This document shows positions 19,205 through 29,794 of a stretch of DNA of 64,000 nt, piece by piece. The notes beneath the pieces were generated by a model. The model was not told the DNA's origin. It made no database searches and saw nothing but the letters and a program-made list of their open reading frames with translations. The DNA is from Acinetobacter sp. WCHAc010034 (GTDB lineage Bacteria; Pseudomonadota; Gammaproteobacteria; Pseudomonadales; Moraxellaceae): NCBI RefSeq assembly GCF_001696615.3, contig NZ_CP032279.1, forward strand, positions 2,356,001 to 2,420,000, read 5' to 3'. The position numbers were made by a program, and so were the translations under genes. Each line of letters begins with the position of its first letter. Position 1 is the stretch's first letter.

Positions 19205-19458
19205 GTGAAAATACAGTCCGCACGTTAACCGGCAAAGTCGTAAGCGACAAAATGGACAAGTCTATTGTTGTGCTTATTGAACGCCGCGTTCAACACCCGT
19301 TGTACGGCAAATCAATCCGCCGTTCAACTAAATTACACGCTCATGATGAGAACAATGTTGCTAAAACTGGCGACTTGGTAACCATCAAAGAAAGCCGCCC
19401 AATTTCTAAAACTAAGTCTTGGACTCTGGTTGAAGTTGTTGAAGCAGCTGCTGAGTAA
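19201..19458 (+). CDS. rpsQ: 30S ribosomal protein S17
   Basis: S17 (85 aa), an OB-fold protein binding 16S rRNA. It carries the [17 protein letters not shown] start and the [18 protein letters not shown] end. It is the last gene before the 90-bp gap with a long hairpin. Confidence 0.98.
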   Translation: MSENTVRTLTGKVVSDKMDKSIVVLIERRVQHPLYGKSIRRSTKLHAHDENNVAKTGDLVTIKESRPISKTKSWTLVEVVEAAAE

Positions 19459-19473
19459 TTAACGTTCTTGTTG

Positions 19474-19529
19474 CATCATCGGTCAATTTCGAGTACTCTT
19501 TGAGCCTTTCGAAATTGCGACCGGTGATG
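19474..19529 (+). promoter_or_regulatory. Long RNA hairpin between rpsQ and rplN
   Basis: Arms 19474-19492 and 19509-19529 form a stem of 19 base pairs (one G-U) with a two-base bulge and a 16-nt loop, ending about 20 nt before rplN. Inside a polycistronic ribosomal mRNA it could be an RNase III-type processing site, an attenuator or a protein-binding element separating the S10 and spc parts. No T tract follows beyond four T. Confidence 0.72.
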
Positions 19530-19549
19530 CTCGGTTTTGGAGTAGGGCA

Positions 19550-19918
19550 ATGATTCAAACCGAAAGTATGCTCGACGTAGCAGACAACAGTGGTGCTCGC
19601 CGCGTACAATGTATCAAAGTACTTGGTGGTTCACATCGTCGTTATGCTTCTGTTGGCGACATTATTAAAGTTACTGTAAAAGAAGCTATTCCGCGCGCAC
19701 GTGTTAAAAAAGGTGACGTGATGAATGCTGTAGTTGTACGTACAAAGTTCGGCATCCGTCGTCCAGATGGCTCTGTTATCCGTTTCGACGATAACGCAGC
19801 TGTTATTTTGAACAACAACAAAGCGCCGATTGCAACTCGTATTTTCGGACCAGTGACTCGTGAACTTCGTACTGAACAGTTCATGAAAATTATTTCATTG
19901 GCTCCTGAAGTTCTATAA
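19550..19918 (+). CDS. rplN: 50S ribosomal protein L14
   Basis: L14 (122 aa), at the subunit interface, with [19 protein letters not shown] and the [11 protein letters not shown] block. It is the first gene of the spc part and follows the long hairpin. Confidence 0.98.
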   Translation: MIQTESMLDVADNSGARRVQCIKVLGGSHRRYASVGDIIKVTVKEAIPRARVKKGDVMNAVVVRTKFGIRRPDGSVIRFDDNAAVILNNNKAPIATRIFGPVTRELRTEQFMKIISLAPEVL

Positions 19919-19927
19919 GAGGCAATC

Positions 19928-20245
19928 ATGGCTAAGATTAAAAAGGGCGATCAAGTAATTGTGATCGCAGGTAAAGAAAAAGGCAAACAGGGTACTGTGC
20001 TGTCTGTTTCTAATGACCGCGTTATGGTTGAAGGCCTTAACCTGGTTAAGAAGCATCAAAAGCCGAACCGTGCAACAGGTGCTGAAGGCGCTGTAGTTAC
20101 ACAGGAAGCTTCGCTTCACATCTCAAACGTGGCAATTTTTAATGCTGCAACCCAAAAGGCTGACCGTATTGGTTACCAAGTGATTGAAGGCGTGAAAACT
20201 CGCGTTTACAAATCTAACGGTGAATCAGTGGCGGTAGCGAAGTAA
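19928..20245 (+). CDS. rplX: 50S ribosomal protein L24
   Basis: L24 (105 aa) starts 50S assembly. It has the KOW motif [19 protein letters not shown] and the [10 protein letters not shown] segment. It follows rplN after nine bases. Confidence 0.97.
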   Translation: MAKIKKGDQVIVIAGKEKGKQGTVLSVSNDRVMVEGLNLVKKHQKPNRATGAEGAVVTQEASLHISNVAIFNAATQKADRIGYQVIEGVKTRVYKSNGESVAVAK

Positions 20246-20261
20246 TAGGTTGAAATAGGCA

Positions 20262-20798
20262 ATGGCCAGACTTAAAACACGTTACAACGACGAACTTAAG
20301 GCTCAATTACAAGAGACTTTAGCCGTTAAGAATGTGATGGAGATCCCTCGCATCACTAAAATCACCATCAACATGGGCGTTGGCGCAGCTGCTGCTGACA
20401 AAAAGCTCCTTGATGGCGCTCTTGCTGACATGCAGGCTATTGCTGGCCAAAAGCCAGTTCTGACTTTGGCCCGCAAATCTATCGCTGGTTTTAAAATCCG
20501 TGATGGCTGGCCGATCGGCTGTAAAGTTACTTTACGCGGCGAGCGCATGTACGAATTCTTAGACCGTCTGATCTCTATTGCGATCCCTCGTATCCGTGAC
20601 TTCCGTGGTTTCTCTGCGAAATCATTTGACGGCCGCGGCAACTACTCTATGGGTCTTAAAGAGCAAATCGTTTTCCCTGAAATCGATTTTGACAAGATTG
20701 ATCGTATTCGTGGTATGGATATTACCATCACTACGACTGCTCGCACCGATGACGAAGGCCGTGCGCTTATGCGTGCATTCGGCTTCCCGTTCAAATAA
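20262..20798 (+). CDS. rplE: 50S ribosomal protein L5
   Basis: L5 (178 aa) holds 5S rRNA in the central protuberance. The signature [14 protein letters not shown] and the [15 protein letters not shown] [17 protein letters not shown] segments are present. Confidence 0.98.
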   Translation: MARLKTRYNDELKAQLQETLAVKNVMEIPRITKITINMGVGAAAADKKLLDGALADMQAIAGQKPVLTLARKSIAGFKIRDGWPIGCKVTLRGERMYEFLDRLISIAIPRIRDFRGFSAKSFDGRGNYSMGLKEQIVFPEIDFDKIDRIRGMDITITTTARTDDEGRALMRAFGFPFK

Positions 20799-20807
20799 GA
20801 GGTCGAT

Positions 20808-21113
20808 ATGGCTAAGAAAGGTATGATTAATCGCGAATTGAAACGCGAAAAGACAGTTGCTAAATACGCTGCAAAACGTGCTGAATTAAAAGCAATTATT
20901 GCAAACGTAAATGCCAGCGACGAAGAACGTTTCGATGCGATGATGAAATTTCAGGCATTACCTCGTAATGCATCTCCAGTACGTCTGCGTAACCGTTGCG
21001 GTTTAACTGGCCGTCCTCATGGTTACTTCCGCAAGTTCGGCTTAAGCCGCAACAAATTACGCGATACAGTAATGCAAGGTGATGTGCCGGGCGTTGTTAA
21101 GGCAAGCTGGTAA
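20808..21113 (+). CDS. rpsN: 30S ribosomal protein S14, zinc-independent type
   Basis: S14 (101 aa), long form without the CxxC pairs of the zinc-binding paralogue. [20 protein letters not shown] is the conserved end. One Cys only. Confidence 0.98.
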   Translation: MAKKGMINRELKREKTVAKYAAKRAELKAIIANVNASDEERFDAMMKFQALPRNASPVRLRNRCGLTGRPHGYFRKFGLSRNKLRDTVMQGDVPGVVKASW

Positions 21114-21125
21114 GGAGCACTATAA

Positions 21126-21521
21126 ATGAGTATGCAAGATACCGTTGCCGACATGCTAACACGTGTTCGTAACGCGCAAATGGCTAAGAAGCAAACTGTT
21201 TCTATGCCTAATTCCAAGTTGAAAGTTGCTATTGCCAACGTTCTTCAGCAGGAAGGCTACATTTCTAACGTAGAAGTTGCGGATGCTGAAGGCAAAGCGA
21301 CTTTAACAATTACGTTAAAATATTTCGAAGGCAAGCCAGTTATCGAAACCGTTAAGCGCGTAAGCCGTCCAGGCCTTCGCCAATACCGCGGTAAAGATGC
21401 ACTTCCGAGCGTTAAGCAAGGTTTGGGTATTGCAATTGTTTCTACAAGCAAAGGCATCATGACTGATCGCGCTGCACGTGCTGCGGGCATCGGTGGTGAA
21501 GTTATTGCTTTTGTTTCTTAA
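21126..21521 (+). CDS. rpsH: 30S ribosomal protein S8
   Basis: S8 (131 aa) binds 16S helix 21 and in E. coli represses the spc operon through the rplE region. It has [15 protein letters not shown] and the [16 protein letters not shown] end. Confidence 0.98.
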   Translation: MSMQDTVADMLTRVRNAQMAKKQTVSMPNSKLKVAIANVLQQEGYISNVEVADAEGKATLTITLKYFEGKPVIETVKRVSRPGLRQYRGKDALPSVKQGLGIAIVSTSKGIMTDRAARAAGIGGEVIAFVS

Positions 21522-21534
21522 TAGGTGATTCCTC

Positions 21535-22068
21535 ATGTCTCGTGTGGCTAAAGCCCCAGTAACTGTGCCTAACGGTGTAACAGTTACTCAGAACGGCCGG
21601 CAGGTCGAAGTGAAAGGCAGCAAAGGTACATTGTCTTTCAACCTGCATGCGCTGGTCGAGCTTAAACAGGAAGACGGTATTTTAGCTGTTGCTCCAAAAG
21701 CTGAGTCGAAAGACGCTTGGATGCAGGCTGGTACTGCTCGCGCTGTCCTTAACAACCTTGTAAAAGGCGTTAACGAAGGCTTCGAACGCAAGTTGCAGCT
21801 GATCGGTGTTGGTTATAAAGCTGCCGTTAAAGGCACTGTTGTTAACCTTAACCTCGGCTTCTCTCATCCGATTGACTACAGCCTTCCTGAAGGCGTAACC
21901 GCAGAAACTCCAACAGCGACTGAAATCGTGTTGAAGTCTGCGAACAAGCAGCTGCTTGGTCAAGTCGCGGCTGAGATCCGTGGTTACCGTCCTCCAGAGC
22001 CTTATAAAGGCAAAGGTGTTCGTTATTCTGACGAAGTTGTACTTCGTAAAGAAGCTAAGAAGAAATAA
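21535..22068 (+). CDS. rplF: 50S ribosomal protein L6
   Basis: L6 (177 aa) near the GTPase-associated centre. Starts [14 protein letters not shown]; the second domain ends with [17 protein letters not shown], the L6 signature. Confidence 0.98.
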   Translation: MSRVAKAPVTVPNGVTVTQNGRQVEVKGSKGTLSFNLHALVELKQEDGILAVAPKAESKDAWMQAGTARAVLNNLVKGVNEGFERKLQLIGVGYKAAVKGTVVNLNLGFSHPIDYSLPEGVTAETPTATEIVLKSANKQLLGQVAAEIRGYRPPEPYKGKGVRYSDEVVLRKEAKKK

Positions 22069-22082
22069 GGCGCGAGGTTCTT

Positions 22083-22433
22083 ATGAACGAAAAGAAACAA
22101 ACCCGTTTGCGTCGTGCGAAAAGCACACGCTTGCACATCCGTGCATTGGGTGCGACTCGTTTGTGTGTAAACCGCACTCCGCGTCACATCTATGCTCAAG
22201 TTATTTCAGCCGATGGCGGCAAAGTATTGGCGCAAGCTTCTACTTTGGACGCTACATTGCGTGCTGGTACAACTGGTAACGTTGAAGCAGCGAAACAAGT
22301 AGGTGCTTTAATCGCAGAGCGCGCTAAAGCAGCTGGTGTAACTAAAGTTGCATTTGACCGTTCTGGTTTCAAATATCATGGTCGTATCAAAGCCTTGGCT
22401 GATGCTGCCCGTGAAAACGGCTTGGAGTTCTAA
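22083..22433 (+). CDS. rplR: 50S ribosomal protein L18
   Basis: L18 (116 aa), a 5S rRNA binder next to L5. It shows the basic [17 protein letters not shown] start and [20 protein letters not shown] end. Confidence 0.97.
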   Translation: MNEKKQTRLRRAKSTRLHIRALGATRLCVNRTPRHIYAQVISADGGKVLAQASTLDATLRAGTTGNVEAAKQVGALIAERAKAAGVTKVAFDRSGFKYHGRIKALADAARENGLEF

Positions 22434-22435
22434 TC

Positions 22436-22933
22436 ATGGCTAAAGTTGAACAAAACGAAGGTCTCGTTGAGAAGCTGGTTGCCGTTGATCGTGTAGCCAA
22501 AGTTGTTAAGGGTGGCCGCATTTTCTCTTTCACAGCATTGACTGTTGTGGGCGACGGTAATGGCCGTGTAGGCTTTGGTCGTGGTAAAGCGCGTGAAGTT
22601 CCAGCTGCTATTTCTAAAGCGCTTGAAGCTGCGCGCCGCAACATGATTACTGTTGATCTTGTTGATGGTACAGTTCAGCATCCGATTAATGCCCGTCATG
22701 GTGCAAGCCGCGTTTACATGCAGCCTGCTTCAGAAGGTACTGGCGTAATCGCTGGCGGCGCAATGCGTGCAGTTCTTGAAGCTGTTGGCGTTCGCAACGT
22801 ATTGACGAAATGTTACGGTTCTACCAATGCTGCCAACGTAGTAAACGCGACTTTCAACGGTCTGCGTGACATGACTTCTCCTGAGAAAGTCGCTGCGAAA
22901 CGTGGTCTTTCAGTAGAACAAATTCAAGGGTAA
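22436..22933 (+). CDS. rpsE: 30S ribosomal protein S5
   Basis: S5 (165 aa), part of the mRNA entry site and accuracy centre. It has [19 protein letters not shown], the [17 protein letters not shown] signature and [12 protein letters not shown]. It starts two bases after the rplR stop. Confidence 0.98.
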   Translation: MAKVEQNEGLVEKLVAVDRVAKVVKGGRIFSFTALTVVGDGNGRVGFGRGKAREVPAAISKALEAARRNMITVDLVDGTVQHPINARHGASRVYMQPASEGTGVIAGGAMRAVLEAVGVRNVLTKCYGSTNAANVVNATFNGLRDMTSPEKVAAKRGLSVEQIQG

Positions 22934-22939
22934 TCAATC

Positions 22940-23116
22940 ATGAAAACGATTAAAGTTACCCAGACTAAATCTTCATCGCACCGCTTGAAAAATCACAAGC
23001 TCAGCCTGAAAGGTTTAGGTCTGCGTCGTATTGGTCATACTGTAGAAGTGCAAGATACGCCTTCTAACCGCGGTATGATCAACCAAGTCTACTATATGGT
23101 TAGTGTAGAGGAATAA
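22940..23116 (+). CDS. rpmD: 50S ribosomal protein L30
   Basis: A 58-residue protein beginning [19 protein letters not shown], with [16 protein letters not shown] and a NQVYYMV end, all diagnostic of bacterial L30. It lies between rpsE and rplO, spaced six and three bases, the standard spc order. Confidence 0.97.
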   Translation: MKTIKVTQTKSSSHRLKNHKLSLKGLGLRRIGHTVEVQDTPSNRGMINQVYYMVSVEE

Positions 23117-23119
23117 GCC

Positions 23120-23560
23120 ATGACTCTGCGTTTAAATACAATTGCGCCTGCAGAAGGCGCTAAGCGTGATAACCTTCGTCTGGGCCGCGGTATCGGTTCT
23201 GGCGTAGGCAAGACTGGCGGCCGCGGTGTCAAAGGTCAGAATTCACGTAAGAGCGGCGGTACTCGTCCAGGCTTTGAAGGCGGCCAAACAGCGTTATACC
23301 GCCGTTTGCCTAAATTCGGCTTCACTAGCCAGCTCGCTTTGAAAACTGCTGAAGTACGTTTGTCAGAACTTGCTAAAGTTGAAGGTGATCTTGTTTCACT
23401 GGAAACTTTGAAAGCTGCCAACGTTGTGCGTAAAGATATGCTTCGTGCACGTATCGTACTTTCTGGTGAAATTACCCGTGCTTTCACTGTTCAAGGTGTT
23501 GCATTGACTAAAGGCGCTAAAGCTGCTGTTGAAGCTGCTGGCGGTAAAGTCGAGGAGTAA
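23120..23560 (+). CDS. rplO: 50S ribosomal protein L15
   Basis: L15 (146 aa), a late assembly protein. The Gly-rich [19 protein letters not shown] block and [15 protein letters not shown] signature are intact. GAGGAG at its end serves secY. Confidence 0.98.
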   Translation: MTLRLNTIAPAEGAKRDNLRLGRGIGSGVGKTGGRGVKGQNSRKSGGTRPGFEGGQTALYRRLPKFGFTSQLALKTAEVRLSELAKVEGDLVSLETLKAANVVRKDMLRARIVLSGEITRAFTVQGVALTKGAKAAVEAAGGKVEE

Positions 23561-23566
23561 TCCCCA

Positions 23567-24925
23567 GTGTCTATGACTCCTAGTTCTTCAGGTCATGTCA
23601 ATATGATGAAAGGCCAGCCGTTTCATGTGAAATACCGTGAAATTATCCGCCGCATGATGTTCCTCATCGGGGCGCTGCTGGTTTTTCGGCTAGGAGCGCA
23701 TATTCCAGTACCGGGCATTAATAATGCTGCCCTGGAAAACCTTTTTAATGCAAACCAGGGCACGATCCTTGGTTTGTTTAATATGTTTTCCGGCGGCGCA
23801 TTAGAGCGGATGTCGATTCTTGCTCTTGGCATTATGCCGTACATTTCTGCATCGATTATCGTGCAGCTGATGTCTACGGTAGTTCCTTCGCTCGAAGCTT
23901 TGAAAAAAGAAGGCGAGCAGGGCAAGCGCAAGATCAATCAGTATACGCGCCAAGGCACGCTGTTCCTTGCGCTGGTGCAGGCTGTGGGCATGTGTGCGGG
24001 CTTAATCAGCCAGGGGATTACCCTGAGCTCCGGTTTGGCCTTCTATGTTCCTGCGGTGACTTCACTGGTTGCAGGCACAATGTTCCTGATGTGGCTGGGT
24101 GAGCAGATTACCGAGCGCGGGGTGGGCAATGGCATTTCCATGATCATCTTCGCCGGTATTGTTGCGGGCTTGCCGAACCTGGTTCTGCAGTCTTTATCAT
24201 CAGCTGACAATGGCCAGACCAGCCTGATCGGGCTGGCCATATTCGGCCTGCTTTCCCTGGCTGTTTTGGCTGCGATTGTGTTTATCGAGAAGGCGCAGCG
24301 CCGCATTCCGGTAAACTATGCGCAAAAGCAGCAGGGCCGCCGCGTATTCTCTGCACAGCAGACGCATTTGCCATTGAAAATCAATATGGCGGGTGTGATT
24401 CCGGCAATTTTTGCCAGCTCACTGCTTCTGTTCCCTGCGAGCTTAGGCCAGTGGGTGGGAAGTGCTGATCCTGATGCAGGGCTGATTAAGCGCAGCCTTC
24501 AAGATTTGGCGCTGGTATTGTCGCCTGGGCAGCCGCTGTATCTGGTGCTCTTCGGCGCGCTGATTATCTTTTTCTGCTACTTCTATACCGCGCTGGTTTT
24601 CAGCCCGAAAGAAGTTTCAGAGAACTTGAAGCGCAGCGGAGCTTATGTGCCGGGTATCCGTCCAGGTGAACAGACTGCCCGTTACTTAGATCATATTCTC
24701 AATCGCTTGACTTTTATCGGCGCGATTTACATCACGGTGATCTGCTTAATGCCGATGATTCTGCAAAGCTCGTTTGGCATTCCATTCAGCTTGGGCGGAA
24801 CGTCGCTGCTGATCGTTGTGGTGGTTGTGATGGACTTTATGGCTCAGCTTCAAGCCCATCTCACCTCGCACCAGTATGACAATCAATCGCTAATGAGAAA
24901 AACGACTGCTCATCCTAAGGGATAA
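23567..24925 (+). CDS. secY: Protein translocase subunit SecY
   Basis: SecY (452 aa) is the ten-helix channel of the Sec translocon. Visible blocks include the plug region, [14 protein letters not shown], the GERGVGNG-like [18 protein letters not shown] signature and the [13 protein letters not shown] cytosolic loop. The GTG start at 23567 has GAGGAG nine bases upstream; an ATG six bases later is less well spaced. It occupies its usual place between rplO and rpmJ. Confidence 0.97.
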
Positions 24926-24945
24926 GCGCACTTAGAGGTTTCATC

Positions 24946-25062
24946 ATGAAAGTACAAGCTTCTGTAAAGAAAATTTGTGGTAGCTGTAAAGTTATCCGTC
25001 GTAATGGGGTTATTCGCGTAATTTGCAGCGCAGAACCTCGTCATAAGCAGCGTCAAGGTTAA
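24946..25062 (+). CDS. rpmJ: 50S ribosomal protein L36, zinc-binding type
   Basis: A 38-residue protein starting [19 protein letters not shown] with CxxC at residues 11-14, a further Cys near 27 and a His at 33, the zinc ligands of the C+ type of L36. It is too short for many gene callers. It ends the spc part just before the S13 promoter. Confidence 0.97.
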
Positions 25063-25077
25063 TCTGATCAAGACCTG

Positions 25078-25107
25078 TTGATTTCAGTAGGCTAATTAGG
25101 TTATTAT
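25078..25107 (+). promoter_or_regulatory. Promoter before the alpha (S13) operon
   Basis: TTGATT (25078-25083), an 18-bp spacer and TATTAT (25102-25107) make a plausible sigma-70 promoter in the gap between rpmJ and rpsM. It would feed rpsM-rpsK-rpsD-rpoA-rplQ in addition to read-through from upstream. Confidence 0.6.
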
Positions 25108-25134
25108 CCGCCCCTCAAGATTTTTGTGGGGCGG
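25108..25134 (+). promoter_or_regulatory. Hairpin before rpsM
   Basis: CCGCCCC (25108-25114) pairs perfectly with GGGGCGG (25128-25134), extended by CAA/TTG after a mismatch. It directly follows the proposed promoter and lies 35 nt before rpsM. It could be an attenuator or an S4-controlled leader, as in the E. coli alpha operon. Confidence 0.55.
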
Positions 25135-25169
25135 TTGATTGTCTTAACTGCCTTTTTGGAGAAAATTGA

Positions 25170-25526
25170 ATGGCTCGTATTGCCGGTGTAAACATTCCGG
25201 ATAACAAGCATGCTGTTATCTCTCTAACGTATATCTTTGGTATTGGCCGCCACACTGCTAAGAACATCTTAGCTGCTGCAGGCATCGCTACTACTACTAA
25301 GATCCGTGAATTAGATGACGCTCAGCTTGATGCGATTCGTGCAGAAGTTGCCAAGGTTCCGACCGAAGGTGATTTACGTCGCGAAATTTCCATGAACATC
25401 AAACGTTTAATGGATTTAGGCTGCTACCGCGGTCTTCGTCATCGTCGCAGCTTGCCTGTCCGTGGACAACGCACCAAAACTAACGCACGCACCCGTAAAG
25501 GTCCGCGCAAACCTATTAAGAAATAA
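25170..25526 (+). CDS. rpsM: 30S ribosomal protein S13
   Basis: S13 (118 aa) in the 30S head contacts the P-site tRNA and bridges to L5. It has [39 protein letters not shown] and a Lys/Arg-rich tail. TTTTTGGAG supplies its ribosome binding site. Confidence 0.98.
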   Translation: MARIAGVNIPDNKHAVISLTYIFGIGRHTAKNILAAAGIATTTKIRELDDAQLDAIRAEVAKVPTEGDLRREISMNIKRLMDLGCYRGLRHRRSLPVRGQRTKTNARTRKGPRKPIKK

Positions 25527-25545
25527 GATTTCTGGAAGCTAAAAG

Positions 25546-25932
25546 ATGGCTAAAGATACTCGCGCACGCAAGAAGGTCACCCGTACCGTCTCTGAAGGTG
25601 TTGCACACATTCACGCTTCTTTTAATAACACCATTGTGACTATTACCGATCGTCAAGGTAATGCACTGGCTTGGGCCACTTCAGGTGGACAAGGCTTCCG
25701 TGGATCACGTAAATCAACTCCGTTCGCTGCTCAGGTAGCTGCTGAAGTTGCTGGTAAAGCAGCTTTGGACTACGGTTTGAAAAACTTGGACGTCCTTGTA
25801 AAAGGTCCTGGTCCTGGTCGTGAATCTGCGGTTCGTGCTTTAGGTGCAGTGGGTTATAAAATTAACAGCATTACCGATGTGACGCCAATCCCGCACAACG
25901 GTTGCCGTCCACCTAAAAAACGTCGCGTGTAA
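25546..25932 (+). CDS. rpsK: 30S ribosomal protein S11
   Basis: S11 (128 aa), platform protein near the Shine-Dalgarno helix. [19 protein letters not shown] and the end [14 protein letters not shown] are diagnostic. Confidence 0.98.
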   Translation: MAKDTRARKKVTRTVSEGVAHIHASFNNTIVTITDRQGNALAWATSGGQGFRGSRKSTPFAAQVAAEVAGKAALDYGLKNLDVLVKGPGPGRESAVRALGAVGYKINSITDVTPIPHNGCRPPKKRRV

Positions 25933-25944
25933 GGAGAAACATTC

Positions 25945-26571
25945 ATGGCTCGTTATATTGGTCCAAAATGCAAACTCTCTCGCCGCGAAGGGACAGACCT
26001 GCAATTAAAATCTGGCGTTAAACCATTTGACGTCAAAACTAAAAAAGCTGCTAAAGCTCCAGGCCAGCATGGCGGAGCTCGTGGCGGTAAGCAATCTGAG
26101 TACTCACTGCAATTGCGTGAAAAACAAAAAGTACGTCGCATGTACGGTGTTTTAGAGCGTCAATTCAGCAACTACTATAAAGAAGCTGCTCGTGTTAAAG
26201 GCGCAACAGGTGAAAACTTGTTGAAGCTGCTTGAAAGCCGCCTGGATAACGTTGTTTATCGCATGGGTTTTGGTTCTACACGTGCAGAAGCTCGTCAGCT
26301 TGTATCTCACCGTTCAATCACTTTGAATGGCCGCCGCGTTAACATCGCGTCGATCCAGGTTAAAGCGGGTGACGTGATTGCAGTTCACGAAGGCGCTAAG
26401 CAGCAATTGCGTATCAAAAATGCAGTTGAATTAGCCGCTCAGCGTGGTATTCCTTCTTGGATGGAAATCGACCATTCTAAATTGGAAGGTACATTTAAAG
26501 CTGCACCAGATCGTTCTGATTTACCTGCTGAAATCAACGAAAGCTTGATTGTAGAATTGTATTCTAAATAA
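25945..26571 (+). CDS. rpsD: 30S ribosomal protein S4
   Basis: S4 (208 aa) is a primary 16S rRNA binder and the repressor of the alpha operon in E. coli. It has [18 protein letters not shown] and an S4 RNA-binding domain with [22 protein letters not shown]. Confidence 0.98.
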   Translation: MARYIGPKCKLSRREGTDLQLKSGVKPFDVKTKKAAKAPGQHGGARGGKQSEYSLQLREKQKVRRMYGVLERQFSNYYKEAARVKGATGENLLKLLESRLDNVVYRMGFGSTRAEARQLVSHRSITLNGRRVNIASIQVKAGDVIAVHEGAKQQLRIKNAVELAAQRGIPSWMEIDHSKLEGTFKAAPDRSDLPAEINESLIVELYSK

Positions 26572-26588
26572 TCCTTGAGGTAGCAATA

Positions 26589-27596
26589 ATGACGCGTACT
26601 GCAAATGAGTTTCTAACTCCGCAAGCGATTAAGGTCGAAGCGGCAAGCGGGACCTCGGCAAAAGTTATTCTAGAACCCTTAGAGCGTGGCTTTGGTCATA
26701 CTCTGGGCAATGCTTTACGTCGCATCCTTCTGTCTTCTTTGCCTGGCGCTGCCGTGGTTGAAGTGGAAATTGAAGGTGTCGAGCACGAGTACAGTACTTT
26801 GGAAGGCTTGCAGCAGGACATCGTCGAGCTCTTGCTGAACCTGAAAGGATTGTCTATTAAGCTGTTCGATCAAAATGAAGCTTATTTGACATTGGAAAAA
26901 CAAGGTCCTGGCGACGTTACTGCCGCTGACCTTCGTTTGCCTCACAATGTTGAAGTGGTTAACCCTGAACATGTGATCGGCACTTTAAGTGCTTCAGGCA
27001 GTCTTAAGATGCGCCTGAAAGTTGCTCAAGGCCGCGGCTATGAGACTTCTGACTCACGCTTCCCGGAGGGCGAAACCCGCCCAGTGGGACGCCTGCAGCT
27101 GGATGCGTCTTACAGCCCGATCAAGCGCGTGTCTTACACAGTTGAAAATGCTCGTGTAGAACAGCGTACCGACCTTGACAAGCTGGTCATTGATCTTGAA
27201 ACAAATGGCACCGTAGATCCGGAAGAAGCAATCCGCAAAGCCGCTACAATTCTGCAGCAGCAGATTGCGATTTTTGTTGACCTTCAGAAAGATCAGGCGC
27301 CGGTTGCTCAAGAGCCTCGTGAAGAAGTTGATCCAATCTTGCTTCGTCCAGTAGATGATCTAGAGCTTACTGTTCGTTCTGCTAACTGTTTGAAAGCAGA
27401 AAATATTTACTACATCGGCGACCTTGTGCAGCGTACTGAAGTTGAGTTGCTTAAAACTCCTAACTTAGGTAAAAAATCGCTTACAGAAATCAAAGATGTT
27501 CTGGCTTCTAAGGGCTTACAGCTCGGCATGCGTTTAGAGAACTGGCCACCAGCCAGCCTCCGCATGGACGATCGTTTTGCCTATCGCAGCCGTTAA
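26589..27596 (+). CDS. rpoA: RNA polymerase alpha subunit
   Basis: RpoA (335 aa) dimerises to nucleate RNA polymerase assembly. The N-terminal domain has [23 protein letters not shown] in part, and the C-terminal domain has the [22 protein letters not shown] and [16 protein letters not shown] segments that contact UP elements and activators. A flexible linker near residues 240-255 is Glu/Pro rich. Confidence 0.98.
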   Translation: MTRTANEFLTPQAIKVEAASGTSAKVILEPLERGFGHTLGNALRRILLSSLPGAAVVEVEIEGVEHEYSTLEGLQQDIVELLLNLKGLSIKLFDQNEAYLTLEKQGPGDVTAADLRLPHNVEVVNPEHVIGTLSASGSLKMRLKVAQGRGYETSDSRFPEGETRPVGRLQLDASYSPIKRVSYTVENARVEQRTDLDKLVIDLETNGTVDPEEAIRKAATILQQQIAIFVDLQKDQAPVAQEPREEVDPILLRPVDDLELTVRSANCLKAENIYYIGDLVQRTEVELLKTPNLGKKSLTEIKDVLASKGLQLGMRLENWPPASLRMDDRFAYRSR

Positions 27597-27615
27597 TTAA
27601 GTAGGACTATTCACC

Positions 27616-27981
27616 ATGCGTCATCGTAATAGTGGTGTGAAATTAGGCCGTACAAGCAGCCACCGTAAGGCGTTGTTCCAAAACTTAACAAATGCTTTAG
27701 TAGAGCACGAGTTAATTAAAACAACTTTGCCTAAGGCGAAAGAACTTCGCCGCGTTGCTGAGCCTTTAATCACTTTAGCTAAAAACGATACTGTTGCAAA
27801 CCGCCGTTTGGCATTTGCCCGTACTCGTTCAGCAGCAACTGTTGGTAAATTATTTACCGTTCTTGGCCCTCGCTACAAAGAGCGTAACGGCGGCTATCTA
27901 CGTGTGCTTAAAGCGGGCTTCCGCGCAGGTGATGCTGCGCCGATGGCTTATGTTGAGCTTGTAGATCGCGAAGTTAAATAA
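27616..27981 (+). CDS. rplQ: 50S ribosomal protein L17
   Basis: L17 (121 aa) at the tunnel exit. [20 protein letters not shown] and [14 protein letters not shown] are typical. It is the last gene of the supercluster, followed by a strong terminator. Confidence 0.98.
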   Translation: MRHRNSGVKLGRTSSHRKALFQNLTNALVEHELIKTTLPKAKELRRVAEPLITLAKNDTVANRRLAFARTRSAATVGKLFTVLGPRYKERNGGYLRVLKAGFRAGDAAPMAYVELVDREVK

Positions 27982-28013
27982 TTTCGCTGAAGAATAACGC
28001 TTGTTGTTCTGAA

Positions 28014-28043
28014 AAGGCTGGTTGGTTTCAACCAGCCTTTTTT
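28014..28043 (+). terminator. Terminator of the S10-spc-alpha supercluster
   Basis: An 11-bp perfect stem (28014-28024 with 28029-28039), four-base loop and a run of six T make a strong intrinsic terminator 33 bp after rplQ. Confidence 0.95.
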
Positions 28044-28181
28044 CATGCCTGCTGTTTGACAATTCCATGCGCTTGTCCTGAATTGACACGCAGCCTGTCC
28101 AATTTGCTGTAAGCTGACATTGCGTATTGTCAGTTTTGTGCTTTAATGAAGGCATAAAGCTCTGCAGGTTAAAAGAACAAT

Positions 28182-29672
28182 ATGGAAAAACAAGTAGATA
28201 TTCTCATTATCGGAGCCGGCATCTCCGGCATAGGGCTGGCTGCCCATCTGTCGAAGGAAAGCCCGCACCGCTCATTTGAAATTATTGAGTGCCGCGCCAG
28301 CTTTGGTGGCACCTGGGATTTATTCCGGTATCCCGGCATCCGCTCAGATTCAGACATGTCGACTTTCGGCTTCAGCTTCAAGCCGTGGAAGCAGTCCAGC
28401 GTACTGGCGGATGGGCCATCGATTAAAGGCTATCTGGCGGAAGTGGTGGATGAATATCAGCTGAAGCGCAAAATTCATTTCCAGCACCGGGTGCTGGCTG
28501 CAGATTATGATTCCGCATCGCGCAAATGGCGGGTCGAAATTGAAAATGACCGGCAGCAGAATGAAGTCTGGCTGGTGAATTTCGTTCTCGGCTGCACCGG
28601 CTATTACAACTATGACCAGGGCTTTCAGCCAGATTTCCCTGATCAGCAGGAATTCAAAGGGCAGTTTATTCATCCGCAGCATTGGCCGGAAAACTTAGAC
28701 TATGCCGGCAAGAAAGTCGTGATCATCGGCAGCGGCGCCACGGCGATTACTCTGGTTCCGGCAATGGCCGAAGGCGGCGCAGGGCATGTGACCATGCTGC
28801 AGCGCTCGCCGACTTATATCGCCTCCATTCCATCGGTGGATTTCATCTATGAAAAAATGCGCAAAGTCCTGCCGGAAGACCTGGCTTACAGGCTGACGCG
28901 CGCGCGCAACATCGGCATGCAGCGTGCAATTTATGCGGCCGCGCAGAAGCAGCCGCAGCTGCTGCGAAAATTCCTGCTGCATTCCATTAAATCCCAGCTG
29001 AAAGGCAAGGTGGATATGAAGCATTTTACGCCGGAGTACAATCCCTGGGATCAGCGCTTGTGCGTGGTGCCGGACGGCGATTTATTCAGGATTCTGCGCA
29101 GCGGCAAGGCCAGCGTGGAAACCGATCAGATTGAAAAATTTACCGCAGAGGGCATTCAGCTGAAATCCGGCAAGCATCTGGATGCGGATATCATTGTTTC
29201 GGCCACGGGCCTGAATATTCAGATTCTCGGCGGCATACAGGCCACAATAGACGGCCAGCCGCTGAATACTTCAGAGCATATGCTGTATAAAGGCATCATG
29301 ATCAGCGATGTGCCGAATATGGCGCTGATTATCGGCTATATCAATGCGTCCTGGACACTGAAGGTTGATATTGCGGCCGAATATATCTGCCGCCTGCTGA
29401 ATTATATGGATGCGGAGGGCTATGATCAGGTGATTGCGCAGGGCGATGCTGCCGAGCTGCTGCCGGATACCGTCATGGGCAGCCTGAGCTCCGGCTACAT
29501 TGCCCGCGCAGCCGGCGTCATGCCTAAGCAGGGCCGGCATGCGCCTTGGAAAGTGTCCAATAATTATCTGGCGGACCGCAAGGAGCTGAAGCATTCCAGC
29601 TTTGAAGACCGCGTGCTTAAATTTGCAAAGAAGTCTTTGGCCGCGGCGGTTAAGCCGCGCCTGGTGTCTTAA
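28182..29672 (+). CDS. almA: AlmA-type flavin-binding long-chain alkane monooxygenase
   Basis: A 496-residue FAD- and NADPH-binding monooxygenase. An N-terminal FAD Rossmann motif GAGISG (about 11-16), a second NADPH motif GSGATA (183-188) and the Baeyer-Villiger-type fingerprint F-x-G-x3-H-x3-W-P (158-169) are present. It closely resembles AlmA of Acinetobacter, which was shown to allow growth on alkanes of C32 and longer; the FRYPGIRSDSDMSTFGF and DQRLCVVPDGDLF segments match that protein as I remember it. Alkane use is therefore likely, though other substrates cannot be excluded. It is convergent with an acyl-CoA dehydrogenase gene. Confidence 0.85.
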   Translation: MEKQVDILIIGAGISGIGLAAHLSKESPHRSFEIIECRASFGGTWDLFRYPGIRSDSDMSTFGFSFKPWKQSSVLADGPSIKGYLAEVVDEYQLKRKIHFQHRVLAADYDSASRKWRVEIENDRQQNEVWLVNFVLGCTGYYNYDQGFQPDFPDQQEFKGQFIHPQHWPENLDYAGKKVVIIGSGATAITLVPAMAEGGAGHVTMLQRSPTYIASIPSVDFIYEKMRKVLPEDLAYRLTRARNIGMQRAIYAAAQKQPQLLRKFLLHSIKSQLKGKVDMKHFTPEYNPWDQRLCVVPDGDLFRILRSGKASVETDQIEKFTAEGIQLKSGKHLDADIIVSATGLNIQILGGIQATIDGQPLNTSEHMLYKGIMISDVPNMALIIGYINASWTLKVDIAAEYICRLLNYMDAEGYDQVIAQGDAAELLPDTVMGSLSSGYIARAAGVMPKQGRHAPWKVSNNYLADRKELKHSSFEDRVLKFAKKSLAAAVKPRLVS

Positions 29673-29689
29673 GCTTCAGCTGAATCTCA

Positions 29690-29712
29690 AGGGGCAGGGG
29701 TGCTCCTTTTTT
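29690..29712 (+). terminator. Terminator of almA
   Basis: A 7-bp stem with one G-T pair (29690-29696 with 29701-29707), a GGGG loop and a T tract directly after almA. Confidence 0.7.
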
Positions 29713-29761
29713 ATGCCTAAATGCTTCAGCGATTGAAGTATTTTTGGATATTGCTTATTTA

Positions 29762-29787
29762 AAAAGTCCATCTGTTGATGGACTTTT
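29762..29787 (-). terminator. Terminator of the acyl-CoA dehydrogenase gene
   Basis: A perfect 11-bp stem (29762-29772 with 29777-29787) with a TGTT loop, flanked by A on the left and T on the right, so it can work for both converging genes. It lies seven bases from the dehydrogenase stop codon. Confidence 0.88.
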
Positions 29788-29794
29788 CTGGCAT

